DNA from: Rhodothermales bacterium | GTDB lineage: Bacteria; Bacteroidota; Rhodothermia; Rhodothermales; UBA10348 | Direction: 5' to 3' | Length of the DNA stretch: 64,000 nucleotides | Assembly (NCBI GenBank): GCA_024711125.1 | Contig: JANJTM010000020.1 | Coordinates: 35,011 to 99,010 of the forward strand | Shown here: piece after piece, positions 58,624 to 64,000 of the stretch | Position numbering within the stretch: position 1 is the first letter of the stretch | Layout of the letters: each line of letters begins with the position of its first letter | Notes under the pieces: generated by a model | The model's database searches: none | What the model was told of the DNA's origin: nothing | The model's input: the letters and a program-made list of their open reading frames with translations, nothing else | Program-made: the position numbers and the translations under genes

Positions 58624-60317
58624 CAACGCGGCTCCGCCTCGAACACGGTGAATCCGCCGACGACGGTCCGAAGGACGGGCACGTCCGGGATCATGCCCGG
58701 ATCGATCATGCGCAAGTCCTCCCCCAGCACCACGAAATCGGCCAGGGCCCCCGGTGCGATCACGCCTGCGCGGCCGTCCTGGAAGCCGGCCCACGCATTG
58801 GCGACGGTGTAGGCATACAGGGCTTCGTCCACCGAGATCCTCTCCCCCGGCACCCAGCCGTCGGGGTTGGCACCGTCGATCGTGCGACGGGTGACGGCCG
58901 CGTGGATACCGAGCAGCGGGGACAGGGGCGCCACGGTCCAATCCGAACCGAACGTCAGTGGTGCCTGCGAATCCAGCAGCGAGCGGAACGGATACGTCGT
59001 CAGGATGCGCTCGGGGCCGATGCGCTTTTCCGCCCAGCGACCGTCGTCGACAGCGTGATACGGCTGCATCGAAGGGATGACGCCCTCCGCCGCGAAACGA
59101 CCGATAGCCCCCCGCGAGAGGTGCTGCGCGTGTTCTATGCGGAATCGGCGGTCCCTTGCACCGTTCCGCGCGGCAGCCTGCGCGAAAACGTCGAGCAGCC
59201 AGTCGTTGGCGCGATCGCCGATCGCGTGGATGCCGAGGTGAAGGCCCGCCGCATCGGCGCCCAGGATGGCCGTCCGCACGGCCGACGTATCGTTGACCAA
59301 CAGCCCGCTCGTTCCGGGCTCATCGACATACGGATCGTAGAACCAGGCCGTGGTCGAGCCGAGCGACCCATCGACGAAGCCCTTCATGGCGCCCCAGCGC
59401 AGCCAATCGTCGCCACGGCCCTGCGCCTGGACGTAGTCCCGCATGGCCTCCCACGTCGACAGCGCGGCGAAACTGTAGATCCGGGTCTTCATCCGAGGAG
59501 CCTGCTCCGCCGCTTCCGCAGCATGCTCCCGTCGGTACACCTCGAGATCGGTCCATCCGCCGTACGAACCCACGTCGTGAACCTGCGTCACCCCCAGCGA
59601 CGCGGCGTGCTCCATCGCCCGCTGCAACGCGGTATCGAAGGCCTCGGCCGAAGGCTCCGGAATCACGGGGTACACCAGCCCCATCGCCTCGTCCTTGAGC
59701 ACACCCGTAGGGGCGCCGTCCGCTCCGCGCACGATCGTTCCGCCCTCGACATCGGCCGTTTCGGCGGTCACGCCCGCAAGTTCGAGCGCCAGTGAGTTCG
59801 CGAGCGCCATGTGCCCGTCGAGGCGCGAAACGAAAACCGGGTGTTTGGGTGTTCTGACGTCGATCCATGCGCGCTCGGGCAGCGTTCCACCCCACCGCTC
59901 GTGATCCCAATCGCCGCCGAGGATCCAGGTCCCTTCGGGCTGTGTCGCGGCGAAGGCCGCAATGCGGGCCGAGAACTCCTCGGGCGTAGCCGCGTCCCGA
60001 AGATCGACCGACGCGAGTTGAAATCCTCCGGCCAGGAAGTGCACGTGGTTGTCAATGAAACCCGGCACCACGAATGCTCCGGCGAGATCAATCTGCTCCG
60101 TGCGTGCTCCCGCCATGCTCCGGATGTCCTCACGGGTTCCGACCGCCGAGAACTTCCCGTCGGAGACCGAGAACGCATCGGCCATCGCGATCCCTTCCGG
60201 TCCGGGCTTCCCGGTCCAGACACGGGCGTTGTAGTACACGGCGTCCGGAGCGCGGCACCCCACGACGACGGCGAGCAGAAGGAGGGGGAGCAGGAAGCGG
60301 GGCATGGCAATGGGCAC
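58623..60317 (-). CDS. YtcJ-like metal-dependent amidohydrolase lipoprotein
   Basis: This 564-residue predicted lipoprotein has a lipobox ending at Cys21 (LLLLAVVVGC). The amidohydrolase barrel shows FVVPGFIDNHVHFLAGG near residue 82 with the metal-binding H-x-H and GDWDHERWGGTLPERAWID, typical of YtcJ/N-substituted formamide deformylase relatives. GDRANDWLL and RIEHAQHLS follow with further metal histidines, and the late FGSDWTVAPLSPL has the last metal aspartate. Such exported amidohydrolases cleave amides of unknown nature. It could start at 60317 or at the second ATG (60305). It is coupled to the plsC-like gene. Confidence 0.87.
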   Translation of the reverse strand: MPIAMPRFLLPLLLLAVVVGCRAPDAVYYNARVWTGKPGPEGIAMADAFSVSDGKFSAVGTREDIRSMAGARTEQIDLAGAFVVPGFIDNHVHFLAGGFQLASVDLRDAATPEEFSARIAAFAATQPEGTWILGGDWDHERWGGTLPERAWIDVRTPKHPVFVSRLDGHMALANSLALELAGVTAETADVEGGTIVRGADGAPTGVLKDEAMGLVYPVIPEPSAEAFDTALQRAMEHAASLGVTQVHDVGSYGGWTDLEVYRREHAAEAAEQAPRMKTRIYSFAALSTWEAMRDYVQAQGRGDDWLRWGAMKGFVDGSLGSTTAWFYDPYVDEPGTSGLLVNDTSAVRTAILGADAAGLHLGIHAIGDRANDWLLDVFAQAAARNGARDRRFRIEHAQHLSRGAIGRFAAEGVIPSMQPYHAVDDGRWAEKRIGPERILTTYPFRSLLDSQAPLTFGSDWTVAPLSPLLGIHAAVTRRTIDGANPDGWVPGERISVDEALYAYTVANAWAGFQDGRAGVIAPGALADFVVLGEDLRMIDPGMIPDVPVLRTVVGGFTVFEAEPR

Positions 60318-60368
60318 GGTGAGGGCCCCAATCTCCGAAGCCTCCGGCTCAACTCCAACCGGGCGACG

Positions 60369-63300
60369 CTACCTTCCCATCAGCAGGAACGGAGCCCAGT
60401 GTCTCGGCGCCGCGTGGGGTCCTTTCGTCGCGATCAATTCGCGCTGCGCGTAGGCCACGGACCGGTTGAACCCCTCCCCGCCGAGTACTTCCGAATAGAA
60501 TCGCATCATGAACGGCACGCTCGACGCGTCGTCCGACGGCCACAGCGTGACCAGCGCATTGCGCGCCCCCGCGTAGAAGAACGCCCTCGCGAGATCGATC
60601 ACCCCCTCCCCCTTGCGGACGGGCCCCACCGCCGACTCGCACGCCGACAGCGTCACCAGGTCGGCATTCAGCGTCATCGCGTAGACCTCGCTCGCGAACA
60701 GGATGCCGTCGTCGCCCGAATTGTCCTCCGCATCCAGGATCACCCCCGAATACTGCCCGGACTGCCGGCTCGCGAACCCGTGCGACGCCATGTGCACGTA
60801 CCGGTACTCGTACGACGGATTGCGGAAGAGCGACGACTCGGTCGCCTCGTCTCCGCGGAGCACCTTCGTGTATCCCGGGCGCATGCGCTTATACCAGGGC
60901 GTGCTCCCGTCAAACAGCCGCTCCAGGCCGTCGACCTCCTCGAGCGTCCCGGGCAGTTCGGGGAAATCGTACAGCGCCCCCGGCTTCTCGATGCCCACCT
61001 GCAGCGCGTCCACCGTCTTCCCGTCCTCGTACAGCGGAGCCAGCGCCAGCAGCGCCCGCGTCGGCTCCCGCTTCGGAGGCGTTCGCGTGTGCTCCAGCAA
61101 CGTCGGCGAAAACGTCGCCGACACCGCACGTCGGCGCACCATGTACGGATACTCGCCCCATCCGAACTCCTGCCGCACCGGCTCCTCGTCGAGCAGCGCG
61201 GCAAACGGAACCCGCGCCAGGTCCCCGTCGGCCGCGAAAATGATGTCCCGGTCCCCCACCCACCGCATCGCCGGCTCCACGAACAGCCGGTACATCCATC
61301 GCGACTGCGGAAGAAACGCGCGCACATCATCCGTACGGATCGCCGCAACCAGCTCATCCACCTGCGCCTCCAGGTCCGGCGGCGTCCCGATCGCCGTCAT
61401 CCCCGCCGACGTCGACGTGATCACGAACAGGAACGTCGAATCCGGCTCCACCAGGTACTCGACCAGCGCCGTCCGATCATCCAGCACCCGCTCCCGCAGA
61501 CTCTGCGGCGACGCCACCCGGTGATCGTGTCGGAATGCGTAATACGTCGGATACTCCACCGCGTACACCTTCGTCCGCCGCTCATGCTCGGCCCGCAGCC
61601 GAAACGTCTCCTTGCGGATGCGCGCGATCTGCGAATCCGTGCGAGCCGTCATCATCTGTCCCATGTACAACTGCTCCAACCGATACTCGGCCCGCGACAG
61701 ATCCAGCTGCAGCTGCCGATCGGCCCGCAACACCTCGTCCGGCACCCCCGCCAGCTTGCGCGCCGACGCCTCGGCCATCCCATCCAGCAGGTGGCCACCC
61801 CGACTGCGCTCCGCAAAGTGATACGCCGCATCGAGATACTGCCCATCCCCGGTCGCCTTCCACATCCAGTACCCCAACCGCACCCCCACCGCAAACACCT
61901 CCTGCGCCGCCTCGGCATACGGCATCGCCTCCCCGTTCCCCCCCACCCGGTCGCGCAGCTCGGCGATGACGTTGGAGGCGGTTAGGATGGTGGAGAGGGC
62001 GGTTTCTATATCACCCACTATTCCGTTCCCACTGATCTTAGCGTCATATGCAATCCGAGCGTACTCTGTTAGGGAGAAGAGATACTCCCTTGGCCAAGCG
62101 AGTTCCTCCTTTGATATGGGGACTGCTGTCCATCGTGCGGATCCGATGCTGGCGGCAATCGCAGCCTTCGCATGAATCAGCGCTCCGTCGAAATCCTGCA
62201 CGTTTCGCAGTGCGGCCGACAAGGTCAAATGTGCCTCAATGACATTGGGGTCACGCAAGCCATCCTGTCCTTCGACGAGCCGAATCAACGAATCACGTCC
62301 CTGTTGTGTCTCTCCTTTTGCGAGCGACAGCTGAGCAAGTCTCAATGAACGATACCTGGATGCCGGACCATTTCCGGCAACTGATGGTGCTGCCGCCGCT
62401 GCTCGAGCCATGGCCTCCTCCGCCTCACGTAGGCGGCCAGCCGCGAGAAAGGCAGAACCCAGACTCACCAAGCCATTTGCCACGTGGCTAGTATTTCCCC
62501 CAAGTTCTTGCACCTCCATTTCAACAGCTTCGGTGAGCAAATCAATTGACTGCTCCACTCTTCCCAGGTCTCTGTATGTACTGCCGATATTGTGTAGTGT
62601 AAACGCGAGATCCGGGCTAGCTGGTCCGAAAGCCTGTCTCCATATGGACTGGGCCATTTCGTAGTACTCCATGGCTCGATGGAACTCACCGAGTGAAAAG
62701 TATATGTTTCCAATGTTGCCGTATGATGCTCCAACGAGAGGATCGTAATCATCCAGCCTGGCCAACCTAATCGCCAATGCTTGTTCGTGAATCTCCTGTG
62801 CCTCCTTCACGTAGCCTGATGAGTACAGAGCGTTAGCGAGGTTGTTGAGAGTTTGGCCGGTCTCTAGCGATGCCCCACTCATTCGCCACCGGATCGCAAG
62901 AGCTTCCCTATATAGTTCTATGGCCGCAACTGGCCTGTCCGTCAGTTGCTGAACTAAACCTCTGGTATGCAGAAGCTCTGCGTATAGGGTGTCAGGCCCA
63001 AGATTCATCTCGCCGTGGATAGCGCTAGCTTCTGAGAGAACACTATCTGCCCTGCTGTAGCTTCCGATTCTCGCCAGCGCATCCGCAAGCTTCAGCCGCA
63101 GTCCGAATGCATGTATTCGCCCAATGGCATCGGTCGTATGGGAACCGATCAGCGAGTCCACCACCCGGACCGTTTCTCGATACTCACCGCGGCGATTCAT
63201 GGCTTGCGCCCAGAGGCGAGTCAGTTCGTATTCTGCCGCTGAATCGCCGCGCTCTCTTGCCACCTCGATCATGGACCACATCTCGTCCACCTTGATCGCA

Positions 63301-63467
63301 CGAAGGTCCTCGCTTCCATCCGATCCTGAGCGCCCACTTTCTGCCTCCTTTAGTCGCGAGTGAGGCACGCTCTGGGCTCCAAACGGCTTGCTCTCGTATC
63401 GATGGCAGCCGAAGAGGACCACACTGGCAATCAGAGCTACACTTGCAGAACGTGCTATGGCAGGCAT
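60369..63467 (-). CDS. TPR-CHAT lipoprotein (caspase-like protease fused to tetratricopeptide repeats)
   Basis: This 1032-residue predicted lipoprotein has a lipobox ending LFGC (Cys21). About ten tetratricopeptide repeats occupy residues 60-430, with helical pairs such as LNNLANALYSSGYVKEAQEIHEQALAIR and YGNIGNIYFSLGEFHRAMEYYEMA. Residues 470-680 are alpha-helical. The C-terminal CHAT domain has the catalytic His in VHMASHGF near 894 and Cys in LSACESAVG near 942, so it should be an active cysteine protease. Codon composition changes sharply: the TPR part (about 61990-63467) is far less GC-rich than the CHAT part. CHAT-TPR proteins can take part in defence or signalling; here a histidine kinase lies directly upstream. 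Confidence 0.9.
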   Translation of the reverse strand: MPAIARSASVALIASVVLFGCHRYESKPFGAQSVPHSRLKEAESGRSGSDGSEDLRAIKVDEMWSMIEVARERGDSAAEYELTRLWAQAMNRRGEYRETVRVVDSLIGSHTTDAIGRIHAFGLRLKLADALARIGSYSRADSVLSEASAIHGEMNLGPDTLYAELLHTRGLVQQLTDRPVAAIELYREALAIRWRMSGASLETGQTLNNLANALYSSGYVKEAQEIHEQALAIRLARLDDYDPLVGASYGNIGNIYFSLGEFHRAMEYYEMAQSIWRQAFGPASPDLAFTLHNIGSTYRDLGRVEQSIDLLTEAVEMEVQELGGNTSHVANGLVSLGSAFLAAGRLREAEEAMARAAAAAPSVAGNGPASRYRSLRLAQLSLAKGETQQGRDSLIRLVEGQDGLRDPNVIEAHLTLSAALRNVQDFDGALIHAKAAIAASIGSARWTAVPISKEELAWPREYLFSLTEYARIAYDAKISGNGIVGDIETALSTILTASNVIAELRDRVGGNGEAMPYAEAAQEVFAVGVRLGYWMWKATGDGQYLDAAYHFAERSRGGHLLDGMAEASARKLAGVPDEVLRADRQLQLDLSRAEYRLEQLYMGQMMTARTDSQIARIRKETFRLRAEHERRTKVYAVEYPTYYAFRHDHRVASPQSLRERVLDDRTALVEYLVEPDSTFLFVITSTSAGMTAIGTPPDLEAQVDELVAAIRTDDVRAFLPQSRWMYRLFVEPAMRWVGDRDIIFAADGDLARVPFAALLDEEPVRQEFGWGEYPYMVRRRAVSATFSPTLLEHTRTPPKREPTRALLALAPLYEDGKTVDALQVGIEKPGALYDFPELPGTLEEVDGLERLFDGSTPWYKRMRPGYTKVLRGDEATESSLFRNPSYEYRYVHMASHGFASRQSGQYSGVILDAEDNSGDDGILFASEVYAMTLNADLVTLSACESAVGPVRKGEGVIDLARAFFYAGARNALVTLWPSDDASSVPFMMRFYSEVLGGEGFNRSVAYAQRELIATKGPHAAPRHWAPFLLMGR

Positions 63468-63537
63468 TGGGCTTACCGAATCAGGTGGGGGGGATCGTCA
63501 ATAGAGGCGCCACGGTCTCTTTTGTGACATCCACCCC

Positions 63538-64000
63538 TTAACCCCACCTTCCCGCCCGCTGCTTTGCCCCCAGCCCCTGCCTCCGTTCGCTGCCTCTGCG
63601 CTCTACGGGATCTCGATCAGCCCCAGCGCTCGCAAAATCGGTAGGGTCTTGCTGGCCCACGCCGTGGCTCTTCGGAATCGAGAGCGTGAATACAGAACCA
63701 ACACCTACGATACTGGATACTGAAATAGATCCCGCCATCAACTTCGCGAACCCAGCCGATATTGCTAGGCCGAGGCCTGTACCGCCATAGAGTCGTGCCT
63801 CTCCGGCAGACTCTTGCTTGAACTCTTCAAATAGATGTGGCAGGAAGCTCTCATCAATCCCTGCACCGGTGTCTCGGATCCTTACGTCTACAGAGGAATC
63901 CGAGTCATCAGTTTCAACAGTTATTGTTCCATGGTCGGTGAACTTCATCGCATTGCCAATGAGATGCTCGAGTATGCGTTCAACAGCTATCTCGTCTCCC
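63538..64000 (-). CDS. sensor histidine kinase, C-terminal fragment
   Basis: The frame is open from the right window edge to a TAA at 63538-63540. It encodes the end of an HATPase_c domain. HLIGNAMKFTDHG is the N box, IRDTGAGID the G1 box, FEEFKQ the F box and GGTGLGLAISAG the G2 box, followed by SIVGVGSVFTLSIP. The dimerisation and sensor parts lie outside the window. After the domain come about 40 low-complexity residues with GC-rich codons (DRDPVERRGSERRQGLG), where hybrid kinases often continue into a receiver domain, so the end may be truncated. It precedes the CHAT protein gene by 70 bases on the same strand. Confidence 0.88.
   Translation of the reverse strand, partial: GDEIAVERILEHLIGNAMKFTDHGTITVETDDSDSSVDVRIRDTGAGIDESFLPHLFEEFKQESAGEARLYGGTGLGLAISAGFAKLMAGSISVSSIVGVGSVFTLSIPKSHGVGQQDPTDFASAGADRDPVERRGSERRQGLGAKQRAGRWG

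Noticed and set aside
59811..61985. 724-codon plus-strand open frame
   Set aside because: It runs antisense through the amidohydrolase and the CHAT domain. Its translation is dominated by Arg, His and Pro, as expected for the opposite strand of GC-rich genes.
1..64000. tRNA, rRNA, insertion sequences, integrase genes or attachment sites
   Set aside because: I looked for conserved tRNA arms, transposase DDE motifs and terminal repeats and saw none that could be supported.

Overview
The window is high-GC Gram-negative DNA. Lipoprotein signals, SLBB export proteins, a Wzc-type tyrosine autokinase and a Wzx-type flippase all point to a double-membrane cell. The gene set would suit Gemmatimonadota or a similar phylum, but there is no rRNA or marker gene to prove it. 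About 1-48.4 kb is one large extracellular polysaccharide locus, nearly all on the minus strand and read from right to left. It starts with an SLBB protein and the autokinase at about 48.4-45.4 kb. A nucleotide-sugar 4-epimerase, an ABC flippase and many glycosyltransferases, methyltransferases and tailoring enzymes follow, most overlapping by ATGA or separated by a few bases. It ends with a pgl-like priming module at 0-5.7 kb.

The priming module consists of a truncated CapD/PglF-like dehydratase at the left edge, a UpxY/NusG-like antiterminator, a PglE-like aminotransferase, a PglD-like acetyltransferase and a PglC-like phosphoglycosyl transferase. This set predicts a di-N-acetylbacillosamine-type first sugar. 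Within the locus there are three acyltransferase-3/SGNH proteins, three FkbM methyltransferases and three further SAM-dependent enzymes. There is also a GH26 lipoprotein, a polysaccharide deacetylase, an asparagine-synthase-like protein, a kinase-like protein, a sulfotransferase, a Wzx flippase and a Wzy-like membrane protein. Segments at about 18.0-19.3 kb and 34.5-37.9 kb look visibly less GC-rich and are probably recent arrivals.

To the right of the locus, 48.4-49.8 kb holds a metallophosphoesterase and a tail-anchored proline/glycine-rich protein. A plus-strand operon at 50.0-55.4 kb then encodes CysD, a CysN-CysC fusion, an SLC13 permease and a second SLBB protein. This operon should make PAPS, the donor needed by the sulfotransferase at 36 kb, so the whole region reads as a possible sulfated-polysaccharide system.

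From 55.4 to 64 kb are an HtrA-type protease, a possible MazF/PemK-like protein, a large inverted-repeat structure, a PlsC-type acyltransferase, an amidohydrolase lipoprotein, a TPR-CHAT lipoprotein and the end of a histidine kinase. The TPR half of the CHAT protein and most of the kinase fragment differ in base composition from the DNA to their left. No tRNA, rRNA, CRISPR array or recognisable insertion sequence was seen.
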